Positions 1 to 9,090 of a DNA stretch of 64,000 bases are shown one piece after another. The position numbers were made by a program, and so were the translations under genes. Source of the stretch: Streptomyces sp. 35G-GA-8 (GTDB lineage Bacteria; Actinomycetota; Actinomycetes; Streptomycetales; Streptomycetaceae); contig NZ_JAMHJQ010000008.1 of NCBI RefSeq assembly GCF_023534745.1, positions 406 through 64,405 on the forward strand. The letters are read 5' to 3'. The notes beneath the pieces were generated by a model. It had not been told where the DNA came from. It made no database searches and saw only the letters and a program-made list of their open reading frames with translations. Numbering within the stretch: position 1 is the first letter of the stretch; the number at the start of each line of letters is the position of its first letter.

Positions 1-371
1 TTCCTTCGGTCCCGTTTCCGGTCCCTCCGGGCTTTTCCCTTCGGCATTTCGTGTTTCAAACTCTATCAGGCCTTTTCGCTCTTCCCGACCACTCGTTCCG
101 CGGGCATGCTAAAGCGGATTTCAGGTTGGGATCGAGGCTTGATAGATGCCGCCGACCCCCGACTCAAAGTCGCGTTGGGGTCAGGCAGGAGTACGACAGT
201 ACATGCGGTCGGCCGACGCAGGCAAATCGGTTTCGGTGGCCCCATGGCCGGTCAACCCACAGCACTCACGCGGAACCGTCACTTCCTATGACTTACCCTT
301 CTGAACAGCACGTCGCCCCCTCACGGACGGTGACGACGGCCCGTACTCTTTCTCCGCCCCTGGAGGCTCCC
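1..371. other. Upstream region of crr
   Basis: No gene is supported here. The crr reading frame stays open upstream to about base 51, but that extension has no conserved content and lacks the ribosome-binding site found just before base 372. It must hold the crr/ptsI promoter; I could not assign -35/-10 boxes with confidence. A half-match to a DasR box (GACCACT at 87-93) is present, but its partner half is poor. Confidence 0.5.
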
Positions 372-821
372 ATGACCACCGTGACGGCCCCGCTCGCCGG
401 ACGCGCCATCGGATTGCCCGCTGTACCCGACCCGGTGTTCGCCGGTGCGATGGTGGGGCCCGGGATGGCCATCGATCCCGTACGGGAACCGGGCGAGGCC
501 GTCTCCCCGGTGGATGGTGTGGTGGTCTCCCTGCATCCGCACGCCTTCGTCGTGGTCGACGCCGACGGGCACGGAGTGCTGACGCACCTCGGTATCGACA
601 CCGTGCAGCTCAATGGCGAGGGCTTCGAGCTGCTCGTCGGCAAGGGCGACACGGTGACGCGCGGACAGGCCATGGTGCGCTGGAACCCCGCCGCCGTGGA
701 AGAGGCCGGCAAGTCGCCCATCTGTCCCGTCGTGGCGCTGGAGGCCACCGCCGATTCCCTCTCCGGCCTCCGCGAGGACGGCGATGTGAAGACCGGCGAC
801 GCACTTTTCGGCTGGCAGTGA
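372..821 (+). CDS. crr: PTS glucose-family IIA component
   Basis: A 149-residue IIA protein of the glucose/GlcNAc family, which carries phosphate from HPr to sugar-specific IIB domains in the cytoplasm. The family pattern is clear: VSPVDGVVVSLHPHAF followed by HGVLTHLGIDTVQLNG. His57 and His72 match the two histidines of E. coli IIA-Glc (75 and 90), the second being the phosphorylated one. Length fits the family. The start at 372 was chosen because GGAGG lies at 362-366. ptsI follows 90 bases later on the same strand, so the two are probably co-transcribed. No ptsH or IIC gene is in the window; in Streptomyces these lie elsewhere, and the system mainly serves N-acetylglucosamine. Confidence 0.95.
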   Translation: MTTVTAPLAGRAIGLPAVPDPVFAGAMVGPGMAIDPVREPGEAVSPVDGVVVSLHPHAFVVVDADGHGVLTHLGIDTVQLNGEGFELLVGKGDTVTRGQAMVRWNPAAVEEAGKSPICPVVALEATADSLSGLREDGDVKTGDALFGWQ

Positions 822-911
822 CGCCGTCGACGTATGTCAGGGACGGGCGCGGTGCGCTCGTCGTACATCCAGCGCGGCGACCGGGTCGCCGCATAACCGG
901 AGACGGGTGAA

Positions 912-2582
912 ATGGAGACAACGCTGCGAGGCGTCGGGGTCAGCCACGGAGTGGCGATCGGCGAGGTCCGGCACATGGGGACCGCGATGCTGGAGCCCCC
1001 GGCCAAGTCGATCCCGGCGGAGGAGGCGGAGCGCGAACAGGGGCGTGCTCACCAGGCCGTCGAGGCGGTGTCGGCCGATCTGATCGCCCGCGGCAATCTG
1101 GCCGGTGGCGAGGCGCAGGCCGTTCTTGAGGCCCAGGCGCTGATGGCGCAGGACCCGGAGCTGATGGCCGATGTGGAGCGGCGGATCGCCGTCGGGAGCA
1201 CGGCCGAGCGCGGGGTGTACGACGCGTTCGCCTCGTATCGTGCGCTGCTCGCCGGTGCCGGGGAGTATCTGGCCGGGCGGGTGGCGGACCTGGACGATGT
1301 GCGGAATCGTATCGTCGCCCGGCTGCTGGGCGTTCCGATGCCCGGTGTACCGGACAGTGACGAGCCCTATGTACTGATCGCGCGTGATCTCGCGCCCGCC
1401 GATACGGCGTTGCTCGACCCGACGTTGGTTCTCGGCTTTGTGACCGAGGAGGGCGGGCCGACGAGTCACAGCGCGATTCTGGCGCGTGCGCTCGGGGTGC
1501 CCGCCGTTGTCGCGCTGCCGGGCGCCGGTGAGCTGGCCGAGGGCACCGTGATCGCGGTGGACGGCAGCACGGGCGAGATCTTTGTCGAGCCCAGTGCCGA
1601 GAAGCGGGCCGAGCTTGAGACGGCTGCCGCCGCGCGGAAGGCCGCGCTGTCCGCCTCCACCGGGCCGGGTGCGACATCGGACGGTCACAAGGTGCCGCTG
1701 CTCGCGAATGTCGGCGGGCCCGCGGATGTGCCGGCGGCCGTCGAGGCGGGTGCGGAGGGCGTCGGGCTGTTCCGTACGGAGTTCCTGTTCCTGGACGACA
1801 GCGAGCGGGCCCCGTCGGAGGAGAAGCAGATCGCCGCGTATCGCGCGGTGCTTGAGGCGTTCCCCGAGGGCCGGGTGGTCGTGCGGGTGCTGGACGCCGG
1901 CGCGGACAAGCCGCTGGACTTCCTGACGCCCGCCGACGAGCCGAATCCGGCGCTCGGTGTGCGTGGTCTGCGGAGTCTGCTGGATCATCCGGATGTGCTG
2001 CGGACGCAGCTGACCGCGCTGTCGAAGGCGGCCGAGGGTCTGCCCGTGTATCTGGAGGTCATGGCGCCGATGGTGGCGGACCGCACGGACGCGAAGGCGT
2101 TCGCGGACGCCTGTCGTGAGGCCGGGCTGCACGCGAAGTTCGGGGCCATGGTGGAGATTCCGTCGGCGGCTCTGCGGGCGCGCTCGATTCTTCAGGAGGT
2201 CGAGTTCCTTTCGCTGGGGACCAATGACCTGGCGCAGTACACCTTCGCGGCCGACCGGCAGGTGGGTGCGGTGTCCCGGCTCCAGGATCCGTGGCAGCCG
2301 GCGCTGCTGGATCTGGTGGCGCTGTCGGCCGAGAGCGCCAAGGCCGAGGGCAAGAGCTGTGGGGTGTGCGGTGAGGCAGCCGCCGATCCGCTGCTCGCCT
2401 GTGTGCTGACCGGGCTGGGTGTGACGTCGCTGTCGATGGGCGCGGCATCGATGCCGTACGTACGGTCGACTCTGGCGAAGCACACGCTGGCGCAGTGTGA
2501 GCGGGCCGCCGCCGCCGCGCGTGCCGCGGACACCGCCGAGGGTGCACGGAAGGCCGCGCTGGCGGTGCTGTCCGGAGAGTGA
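912..2582 (+). CDS. ptsI: PTS enzyme I (PEP-protein phosphotransferase)
   Basis: A 556-residue cytoplasmic enzyme I that takes phosphate from phosphoenolpyruvate and passes it to HPr. It has the N-terminal HPr-binding and phosphohistidine domain, with the active site GGPTSHSAILAR (His186), and the C-terminal TIM-barrel PEP-binding domain with GVGLFRTEFLF, SLGTNDLAQYTFAADR and the catalytic cysteine in SCGVCGEAA. Length and domain order are normal. GGAGACGGGTGAA precedes the ATG. The gene is followed by a strong hairpin terminator at 2615-2650, so crr-ptsI looks like a complete two-gene unit. In S. coelicolor these genes belong to the DasR/GlcNAc regulon; I could not confirm a good DasR box here. 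Confidence 0.96.
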   Translation: METTLRGVGVSHGVAIGEVRHMGTAMLEPPAKSIPAEEAEREQGRAHQAVEAVSADLIARGNLAGGEAQAVLEAQALMAQDPELMADVERRIAVGSTAERGVYDAFASYRALLAGAGEYLAGRVADLDDVRNRIVARLLGVPMPGVPDSDEPYVLIARDLAPADTALLDPTLVLGFVTEEGGPTSHSAILARALGVPAVVALPGAGELAEGTVIAVDGSTGEIFVEPSAEKRAELETAAAARKAALSASTGPGATSDGHKVPLLANVGGPADVPAAVEAGAEGVGLFRTEFLFLDDSERAPSEEKQIAAYRAVLEAFPEGRVVVRVLDAGADKPLDFLTPADEPNPALGVRGLRSLLDHPDVLRTQLTALSKAAEGLPVYLEVMAPMVADRTDAKAFADACREAGLHAKFGAMVEIPSAALRARSILQEVEFLSLGTNDLAQYTFAADRQVGAVSRLQDPWQPALLDLVALSAESAKAEGKSCGVCGEAAADPLLACVLTGLGVTSLSMGAASMPYVRSTLAKHTLAQCERAAAAARAADTAEGARKAALAVLSGE

Positions 2583-2614
2583 GCCGGGACGGCCGGATTC
2601 CGGTCGGGGTTCTG

Positions 2615-2650
2615 GAGGGGCTTCCCGCCGCGCAGGGCGGGAAGCCCCTC
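2615..2650. terminator. Hairpin terminator between ptsI and the convergent gene
   Basis: A perfect 15-bp stem (2615-2629 with 2636-2650) and a 6-base loop, between the convergent stops at 2582 and 2667. It probably stops transcription from both sides. As is common in Streptomyces it has no long T tract. Confidence 0.85.
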
Positions 2651-2666
2651 TTGTCGTTGGCTCCGT

Positions 2667-3614
2667 TCAGTGATGGGTCCCCGTGTCGTCCGGGCCGAGG
2701 TCGAATCCCGGGCAGTACTCCACGCCGAATTCGGGGGAGACCGGCTCTCCGGTGTCCGCGTCGGTGCAGTAGGCGCTGAAGACCTCGCCTGCGGTGAGGG
2801 GGACGAGGCTGCCGCGCTGGAGGCGCCAGCCGTGGAGCCGATCGGGGTCGTCGGCTCGGGTCGTACGGAGCACCACTCCCCCGGCGCTCTCCAGGGCGAT
2901 ACCGACGGCCAGCACGGTCACGAATTCGGCGGCTTGGGACGAGTCGAGCCGGGCGGGCACGCCACCGGGGCCGTCGGGGCTGCTGTCGGGGCACTCGGTG
3001 CGCAGGACCGCGAGGAGTCGCTCGTCGACGGCGGGGACGCTGCAGACGAGATGGTGGGTGCCGGAGCCGGCTCCTTCGAGCAGCCGGAGCAGCAGATGGG
3101 AGGCGCGGTCGAAGGCCGCGCGCCCGATGTCCTGCCCGCAGTCGGCGCACTCGCCGAGATCGGCGAGGAGTGTCGTCGCGTACTCCCAGGTGGCCCTGCG
3201 GACCGCGGTGCTGATGAGCTGTGGGACGAGGCTGTCGATGGGCTGGCCGGTGTAGGCGATGGCGGCGCCGCTTCCGGGGATGCGGGCCGTGAAGCGGCCG
3301 CGGCTGTCGGCGGTGTCGGGGTCGAGGCCCGATTCCGCGCAGTACTCGGCGTACTCCTCCGGGTCGAAGAGGGCGACGGTGGTGTGGACGCCCTGGGACG
3401 CCAGGGATTTCAGCAGTCCGTCGATCCCCCGTAGATAGGCGGCGTGGTCGTCGAAGGTGAAGGTGCGGTAGCACCGCATCGCGGTGAAGTCCCGCTCGTC
3501 GGCCAGCAGGCCGACGGTGCTGGGGACTTCGCGGCGCAGTCCGCGTCGCGCGGTTCTGAGCGTCCCGTGTGGTGTCCGCCGCGGTGTCCGGTCGCTGTGG
3601 TCGGTGTGCGCCAT
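2667..3614 (-). CDS. Unknown actinobacterial protein
   Basis: A 315-residue protein whose family I do not recognise. It has a basic N-terminus, no signal peptide or clear membrane segment, and a mixed alpha/beta composition. A CADC motif may bind metal, but no zinc-ribbon pattern is complete. The C-terminus is acidic (DLGPDDTGTHH). I placed the start at MAHTDHSD because AGGGGGAG precedes that ATG; a GTG at 3647 would add 11 residues. It is convergent with ptsI and on the same strand as, and just upstream in the direction of, the terminator. No function can be inferred from its neighbours. Confidence 0.7.
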   Translation of the reverse strand: MAHTDHSDRTPRRTPHGTLRTARRGLRREVPSTVGLLADERDFTAMRCYRTFTFDDHAAYLRGIDGLLKSLASQGVHTTVALFDPEEYAEYCAESGLDPDTADSRGRFTARIPGSGAAIAYTGQPIDSLVPQLISTAVRRATWEYATTLLADLGECADCGQDIGRAAFDRASHLLLRLLEGAGSGTHHLVCSVPAVDERLLAVLRTECPDSSPDGPGGVPARLDSSQAAEFVTVLAVGIALESAGGVVLRTTRADDPDRLHGWRLQRGSLVPLTAGEVFSAYCTDADTGEPVSPEFGVEYCPGFDLGPDDTGTHH

Positions 3615-3677
3615 GGCTCCCCCTGAGCACGGTTGATCATTGCTCACTCAGAGTAACCAGGGGGTCTGACAACGCGG

Positions 3678-5669
3678 TCAGTGGCGCTCGCGGGCGAGGT
3701 TCTCGTAGAAGCGGAGGAGTTCCAGGTTGTCCACCGATCCCGCGTTGACCGCCTTGTCGAGCGCGGCGCCCTGGAGGAGGCGTTTGACCGGGACTTCGAT
3801 GCGCTTGCCGGTCAGGGTGTGCGGGATTCCGGGGACTTCGATGATCTCGTCCGGCACATGGCGTGGCGAGAGCTGTTCGCGGATCGTCGCCTTGACCCGG
3901 GCACGGAGTGTGTCGTCGAGGACGGCGCCCGGGGCGAGATGGACGAAGAGCGGCATCCAGTAGCCGCCGTCCGGCTCCTCCAGGCCGATGACGAGGGATT
4001 CACGGATCTCGGGGAGGCGTTCGACGGCTTCGTAGATGTCGGCGGAGCCCATGCGCACGCCCTGCCGGTTCAGGGTGGAGTCGGAGCGGCCGTGGATGAT
4101 GACCGAGCCCCGGTCGGTGAGGGTGATCCAGTCGCCGTGGCGCCAGACGCCGGGATACATCTCGAAGTAGCTGTCGCGGTAGCGGCTGCCGTCGGGGTCG
4201 TTCCAGAAGCGGATCGGCATGGACGGCATGGGGTTGGTGACGACGAGTTCGCCGACCTCGCCGATGACGGCTCTGCCCTGCGGGTCCCATGCCTGGAGGT
4301 CCGTCCCCAGGCAGGCCGCCTGGAGTTCGCCGATATGGACAGGGAGGGTGGGTACGGCGCCCGCGAAGCAGCTGCATACGTCGGTGCCGCCGCTGACGGA
4401 GGCGATCCACAGGTCCTCGGCCACCTCGTCGTGGAGCCAGCGGAATCCGTCGGGCGGCAGGGGTGATCCGGTGGTGGCGACGCACTTCACCCGGGAGAGG
4501 TCGTGGTCGCTGCCCGGGTGCGCCTCCGCCTTGCGGCACGCCATGACGTAGGCGGCCGAGGTGCCGTAGAAGGTGGCGCCGGTCCGTTCCGCGACGGCCC
4601 ACTGGGCGTCGACGGCGGGGAAGCCGGGGCTGCCGTCGTACAGCACGATCGTGGTGCCGGTGAGCAGGCCGGAGACGAGGAAGTTCCACATCATCCAGCC
4701 GGTGGAGGTGTACCAGAAGAACCGGTCGTCGGGGCCGAGGTCGCAGTGCAGGCCGATCTGTTTGAAGTGCTCCAGGAGGATTCCGCCCTGGGACTGGACG
4801 ATCGCCTTGGGCAGACCGGTGGTGCCGGAGGAGTAGAGGACCCACAGGGGGTGGTCGAAGGGGACCGGTTCGAAGACGGACCCGGTGGCTTCGGTCGCGG
4901 CGGTGCCGGCGGTGAGGTCCGCCCATTCCAGGGCGCCTTCGGGGGCCGGAGTGCCGAGGAGCGGGACATGCACCACGGCGCGCAGGGTGGGCAGTTCGCG
5001 CCGGAGTTCGGCGACGGTCTCCGTGCGGTCGTGCTCCTTTCCGCCGTAGCGGTAGCCGTCGACGGCGAACAGGACGACGGGTTCGACCTGCTGGAAGCGG
5101 TCGAGCACACCGCGGGCGCCGAAGTCGGGGGCGCAGGAGGTCCAGACGCCGCCGACAGCCGCGGTGGCGAGCAGTGCGGTGACGGCCTGCGGGATATTGG
5201 GGAGGTAGCCGCTGACGCGGTCTCCGGGGCGTACGCCGAGGGCGCGCAGCTCGGCGGCGAGGGCCACCACCTGGCGGCGCAGCTCGGTCCAGCTGACCGG
5301 GGTCACCTCATGTGTCTCATCGACATGGAGGAGCGCCGGGTCATGGGCGCGCGCCGGGTCCTCAGCGGTACGGAGTGCGTGTTCCGCGTAGTTCAGGGTG
5401 GCGCCGGGGAACCACTGGGCGCCGGGCATGGTGCGGTCACCCAGGACTTGTGTGTACGGGGTGGTGAACCGTACGTCGAACCAGTCGGCGACGGCGGCCC
5501 AGAAGGTGTCGAGCTCATCGACGGACCAGCGGTGCAGCGCCGCGTAGCCGCCCTCCGCCGGGGCGCCGTACCGGTCGGCGGCCCAGGTCTGGAAGCGGGT
5601 GATCCGGGCGGCGGCGATGCGGTCGGGGCCCGGCTGCCAGAGAGGGGCGGGGCTTGCTGCTGCGGTCAT
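3678..5669 (-). CDS. Acetoacetate-CoA ligase
   Basis: A 663-residue ANL-superfamily adenylating enzyme, most like acetoacetyl-CoA synthetase, which activates acetoacetate with ATP and CoA. The N-terminal AACS-type segment is followed by the AMP-binding P-loop LYSSGTTGLPKAIVQSQGG, the aromatic core FFWYTSTGWMMWNFLVSG, the hinge region IIHGRSDSTLNRQGVRMG, and the C-terminal catalytic lysine in PHTLTGKRIEVPVKR. Length matches AACS (about 650). The start at 5669 opens with MTAAASPAPLWQPGP; the frame stays open far upstream, but that is antisense to the next gene. It is divergent from the GH31 gene. A short-chain acyl-CoA synthetase is the main alternative. Confidence 0.88.
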   Translation of the reverse strand: MTAAASPAPLWQPGPDRIAAARITRFQTWAADRYGAPAEGGYAALHRWSVDELDTFWAAVADWFDVRFTTPYTQVLGDRTMPGAQWFPGATLNYAEHALRTAEDPARAHDPALLHVDETHEVTPVSWTELRRQVVALAAELRALGVRPGDRVSGYLPNIPQAVTALLATAAVGGVWTSCAPDFGARGVLDRFQQVEPVVLFAVDGYRYGGKEHDRTETVAELRRELPTLRAVVHVPLLGTPAPEGALEWADLTAGTAATEATGSVFEPVPFDHPLWVLYSSGTTGLPKAIVQSQGGILLEHFKQIGLHCDLGPDDRFFWYTSTGWMMWNFLVSGLLTGTTIVLYDGSPGFPAVDAQWAVAERTGATFYGTSAAYVMACRKAEAHPGSDHDLSRVKCVATTGSPLPPDGFRWLHDEVAEDLWIASVSGGTDVCSCFAGAVPTLPVHIGELQAACLGTDLQAWDPQGRAVIGEVGELVVTNPMPSMPIRFWNDPDGSRYRDSYFEMYPGVWRHGDWITLTDRGSVIIHGRSDSTLNRQGVRMGSADIYEAVERLPEIRESLVIGLEEPDGGYWMPLFVHLAPGAVLDDTLRARVKATIREQLSPRHVPDEIIEVPGIPHTLTGKRIEVPVKRLLQGAALDKAVNAGSVDNLELLRFYENLARERH

Positions 5670-5704
5670 GGTGCGGCTCCCGGGCTGACTCGGCGCTGAG
5701 ATGA

Positions 5705-5751
5705 TCGACGCTGGTGCACTCGACGCTGGGTGTACTCGACGCTGGTGTGCG
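5705..5751. repeat. Three direct repeats of 15-16 bp in a divergent promoter region
   Basis: Three near-identical adjacent copies begin with TCGACGCTGG at 5705, 5720 and 5736. They lie 36 bases upstream of the acetoacetate-CoA ligase start and upstream of the GH31 gene. The spacing of about 1.5 helical turns would suit cooperative regulator binding, but they may be simple tandem duplications. Confidence 0.6.
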
Positions 5752-5845
5752 TCGGCCGCGCGCATGTGCGGGGTGTGCGCGTGCATGCGACCGAGACGGA
5801 CAATGCCATGTGATCGTCTTTCACACCAGGGTTGCTCCCCTATGG

Positions 5846-5858
5846 TCTGCCAGGCAGA
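5846..5858. promoter_or_regulatory. Candidate operator palindrome upstream of the GH31 gene
   Basis: TCTGCCAGGCAGA is a perfect inverted repeat around a central A, 75 bases before the GH31 start. A possible promoter TTGCTC (5832-5837), 18 bases, AGATAT (5856-5861) would overlap it. The position suggests a repressor site for the glycosidase; this is inference from symmetry and place only. Confidence 0.4.
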
Positions 5859-5933
5859 TATGTGCCCCCACCACAGGTGAACGGGAGTTGAACGGAGCAT
5901 CCGAGGCTTCGGACGGATGGCAGGCTGAGCAGC

Positions 5934-8297
5934 ATGGACGGTCGTGAACTGGTGCGTTCGATAAAATTGTTCGGTTCGGTGCGGGGCCTGCGCGCGGTGC
6001 GGTCCGCCTGGCGCCAACGGCGGACGGATGCCAGGGAGCTGGCGCCGCGCGGTCCCGAGCGGGCCCGGGTGCCTGGACCGGTCATGGGCGCCGAGCCGCT
6101 GCCCGGTGGGGGCACCGTACGGTTCGCGCGCGCGGAGCTGCATGTGTGCGTCATGGTGGGCGGCGCCGTCTTCTGGGGATGGGACGGCGCGGAGCCGCTG
6201 CCCTCGTACGCGCTCGCCGACGAGCCGCCGGAGCCGGATCCGCGGGCCGGACTCGAACCCGACACGGACGGCGGCTGGCGGGTCGTGTCGGAGCGGGTGA
6301 CGGTCGCGGTTTCGCGCAACGGCGGGATCGAGGTCCGTACGCCCGGTGGTGTCGTGCTGCGCCGGGAGCTGCCGCCGCGCTGGTGGGAGCCGGTCGCGGG
6401 CGGGACCGCGCGCTGGGTGCAGCGGACCGAGGTGTCCGCCGACGCGCGCTTCTTCGGCCTGGGCGGGCGCGGTTCCGGGCCCCGGCTGCGGGACGGGGCG
6501 TACCGGCTGTGGAACACCGATCCGGGCAGCGCGTTCGGCCCCGGCGACGACCCGCTGTACGTGACGATGCCCGTACAGCTGGTGGTCGCCGACGCCGGGA
6601 CGCATCTGGCGTTCCACGACAACTCCTGGGACGGCCGGGTCATCCTCCGGGAGGGCGAGGAGGGCGCGGGCTCCGGGCACGACCGGCCGGGCACGAGCGA
6701 GCTGCGGATGGACGGCGGGCCGCTGCGCTGCTGGGTGGTGACCGGTACACCCGCGCGGGTGCTGCACAGCTGGACGGCGCTGAGCGGAGCGCCCGTACCA
6801 CCCCCTTCCTGGGCGCTGGGGCCGCAGCACGCGCGCTGGGGGTTCGGCAGCGCGCTGGAGGTGCGGCGGGTGGTCGCGGGGTACCGGGAGCGCGGGCTGC
6901 CGCTGTCCGCGCTCCATCTCGACATCGATCACTACGACGCGCATCAGGTCTTCACCGTGGACCGCGAACACTTCCCCGATCTGCCGGGGCTGGCCGAGGA
7001 GTTGCGCGCGGACGGGGTACGGCTGGTCTCGATCGTCGATCCGGCGGTGAAGGCGGAGCACGGGAACGAGGTGTACGAGAGCGGGCGCGCGGTGGGTCCG
7101 GCCGGCGCGTTCGTACGGGACGGGCGCGGGCACGAGGTGCGCGGGGTCGTCTGGCCCGGCGAGTGCGTGTATCCGGACTTCACGGATCCGGCGGTGCGCG
7201 ACTGGTGGGGCGGGCTCTACGGGGAGCGGCTGGCGCAGGGGTTCGCCGGGGTGTGGCACGACATGAACGAGCCGGTGTCCTTCGCGCCGTTCGGCGACAA
7301 GACCCTGCCGCGCTCGGCCAGGCATCAGTTGGAGGGCAGGGGCGGCGACCACCGCGAGGCCCACAATGTGTATGGACTCACCATGGCGCGCGCCGGTTAT
7401 GAAGGGCTGCGGCGACTGCGGCCTGACGAGCGGCCCTTTCTCTTCTCGCGCTCCGGCTGGGCCGGGATGCAGCGGTACGGCGGCACATGGTCCGGCGATG
7501 TGGCGACCGGCTGGCCGGGGCTGCGGGCGTCGCTCTCGCTGGTGCTGGGTCTCGGGCTGTGCGGCGTGCCGTACTCGGGCCCGGACGTGGGCGGTTTCGA
7601 CGGGAGTCCGAGCCCCGAGCTGTATCTGCGCTGGTTCCAGCTGGGCGCGTATCTGCCGCTGTTCCGTACCCATGCGGCGATCGACGCGGGGCGCAGGGAG
7701 CCGTGGGAGTTCGGCCCCGAGGTGCTCGAACACGCGCGGGCGGCGCTCGACGAGCGGGAGCGGCTGCGGCCGTACTTCGTGACGCTGGCTCAGCTGGCCC
7801 GGCTCACCGGGGCGCCGTACGTCCGTCCTGTGTGGTGGGGTGCGCCGGAGGACCGGGCGCTGCGCGACTGCGAGGACGAGTTCCTGCTCGGCGACGCGCT
7901 GTTGGTGGCGCCCGTGCTGGAGCGCGGTACGGACCGGCGGGCGGTGCGCCTGCCGCGCGGCCGGTGGTACGACACGGTCACGGAGAAGGCGTACGAGGGC
8001 CCCGGCCAGGTGCTGCTGGACGCGCCCCGGTCGCGAATCCCCGTCCTGGCGCGGGCGGGCGCGGTGATTCCGGTACGGGGCGAGGACGGCCGGCCGGAAC
8101 TGGAGGTGTGGGCGCCCGCCGCGGGGCGCTCGGGGGGCGGTCTGGTGGTCAGGGACCCGGGCGACGGGCCGGGGGAGGCGGAGGTGGAGGTGGAGCGCTA
8201 CACCTCGCGGCTGGTGAACGGCGAGGTCCGGGTGGCGCGGGTGACGGACGGGGGCACTGTGGAGCCGGAGTGGGCGGTCCGGGTGCGCGGACGGTGA
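5934..8297 (+). CDS. Glycoside hydrolase family 31 (alpha-glucosidase-like)
   Basis: A 787-residue GH31 enzyme. Members are retaining alpha-glycosidases (alpha-glucosidase, alpha-xylosidase and related). The nucleophile motif WHDMNEP places Asp443 as the catalytic nucleophile, and WSGDVATGW gives Asp522 as acid/base. GPDVGGF and the RTHAAIDAGRREPWEF region are also typical. The N-terminal beta-sandwich domain covers roughly residues 90-280 and the C-terminal beta domain about 650-787. There is no signal peptide, so it probably acts in the cytoplasm on imported oligosaccharides; the substrate cannot be read from the sequence. It is divergent from the acetoacetate-CoA ligase and convergent with the Nudix gene. 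Confidence 0.93.
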   Translation: MDGRELVRSIKLFGSVRGLRAVRSAWRQRRTDARELAPRGPERARVPGPVMGAEPLPGGGTVRFARAELHVCVMVGGAVFWGWDGAEPLPSYALADEPPEPDPRAGLEPDTDGGWRVVSERVTVAVSRNGGIEVRTPGGVVLRRELPPRWWEPVAGGTARWVQRTEVSADARFFGLGGRGSGPRLRDGAYRLWNTDPGSAFGPGDDPLYVTMPVQLVVADAGTHLAFHDNSWDGRVILREGEEGAGSGHDRPGTSELRMDGGPLRCWVVTGTPARVLHSWTALSGAPVPPPSWALGPQHARWGFGSALEVRRVVAGYRERGLPLSALHLDIDHYDAHQVFTVDREHFPDLPGLAEELRADGVRLVSIVDPAVKAEHGNEVYESGRAVGPAGAFVRDGRGHEVRGVVWPGECVYPDFTDPAVRDWWGGLYGERLAQGFAGVWHDMNEPVSFAPFGDKTLPRSARHQLEGRGGDHREAHNVYGLTMARAGYEGLRRLRPDERPFLFSRSGWAGMQRYGGTWSGDVATGWPGLRASLSLVLGLGLCGVPYSGPDVGGFDGSPSPELYLRWFQLGAYLPLFRTHAAIDAGRREPWEFGPEVLEHARAALDERERLRPYFVTLAQLARLTGAPYVRPVWWGAPEDRALRDCEDEFLLGDALLVAPVLERGTDRRAVRLPRGRWYDTVTEKAYEGPGQVLLDAPRSRIPVLARAGAVIPVRGEDGRPELEVWAPAAGRSGGGLVVRDPGDGPGEAEVEVERYTSRLVNGEVRVARVTDGGTVEPEWAVRVRGR

Positions 8298-8327
8298 GCG
8301 GGGCCACTGGCGAGACCTGTGGGCGGG

Positions 8328-8417
8328 GCTTTTACGCGGGGCTTGAAGGCAGGGCTTGAAGGCAGGGCTTGAAGGCGGAGCTTGAAGGCGGAGCTTGTAT
8401 GCGCGCTTGCGGGCGGG
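8328..8417. repeat. 13-bp tandem repeat array
   Basis: Four almost perfect 13-bp units (GCTTGAAGGCAGG or GCTTGAAGGCGGA) occupy 8341-8392, with degenerate units on either side beginning at 8328, 8393 and 8405. The array fills the gap between the convergent GH31 and Nudix stops. Thirteen is not a multiple of three, so it is not coding; it resembles a minisatellite likely to vary in copy number. Confidence 0.85.
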
Positions 8418-8448
8418 GACGGGAGCGGTCGGCCGTGACGTTCGGCGC

Positions 8449-9009
8449 TCAGGAACGTCTCTCCGTGCCCTCCGTGCCCTCCGTCCCGTAGCGGCCCGCG
8501 AACCACGCCCGCACGGCGTCCGTGTGCAGCGGGAACGCCAGCTCGGCCGGGCCGCGCAGCAGTTGCCAGCCCCCGGTCTCCTCGGTCGGGACCGAGGGCG
8601 GCAGCCGGTCGGCCGGGCGCTCGGGAAGCAGCCCGAAGAGCAGCAGATGGCCGTCCGGAGAGCTGAGCGCGTCGGCGAGCCTTACGTCGTGCGCCGAAGC
8701 CTCGATGCCGGTCTCCTCCCTCAGCTCCCGTACGACGGCGTGCCGCCAGTCCTCGGTGCGGTCGACGAAACCGCCGGGGAGGGCGAGACCGCCGTACGCG
8801 GGCTCGATGGTGCGGGTGATGACGACGAGCGCGGTGCCCTTCTCGTCGGTCACCGGCAGGAGCGCGACGGCGACGGGCAGCGGGTTGAGATAGGCGGTGG
8901 CACCGCAGGCCGTGCACGTACGGGGCCAGCCGGCTCCCGGCGGGTACGGCGTTCCGCAGCCGCCGCAGTGCGCATGCGGCCCCGCGGGCTTCTTCTGGGA
9001 CTCGGACAC
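8449..9009 (-). CDS. Nudix hydrolase with N-terminal zinc ribbon
   Basis: A 186-residue hydrolase of nucleoside-diphosphate-linked substrates. The N-terminal HCGGCG ... CTACG pairs form a zinc ribbon like that of NudC-type NADH pyrophosphatases. The complete Nudix box runs from GGFVDRTEDW to RELREETGIE and has all the metal-binding glutamates. It is shorter than NudC, so the substrate is open. The GTG at 9009 (VSESQKK) is chosen because the longer open frame runs into the divergent dipeptidase; TACAGT ends 6 bases before the GTG, consistent with a leaderless transcript. Its C-terminus has a short GTEGTEGTE repeat. Confidence 0.88.
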   Translation of the reverse strand: MSESQKKPAGPHAHCGGCGTPYPPGAGWPRTCTACGATAYLNPLPVAVALLPVTDEKGTALVVITRTIEPAYGGLALPGGFVDRTEDWRHAVVRELREETGIEASAHDVRLADALSSPDGHLLLFGLLPERPADRLPPSVPTEETGGWQLLRGPAELAFPLHTDAVRAWFAGRYGTEGTEGTERRS

Positions 9010-9090
9010 GCGCGGACTGTACCGGACCCGCGCGGACCCTATCCGATCGCTCTTCCCCGCGGTCCCGGGAGCTGATAGACGAAGGTGCCC

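Noticed and set aside
78-93. Possible DasR box upstream of crr
   Set aside because: Only 10 of 16 positions match, all good ones in the right half (GACCACT); too weak to call.
837-2483. Long open frame antisense to ptsI
   Set aside because: It is a GC-bias shadow: Arg/His/Pro-rich, no domain, and it lies wholly opposite a well-identified enzyme.
5670-7733. Upstream extension of the acetoacetate-CoA ligase frame
   Set aside because: It runs antisense through the GH31 gene; the family N-terminus begins at 5669.
8328-8417. CRISPR array
   Set aside because: Units of 13 bp are directly adjacent with no spacers and no cas genes are present.
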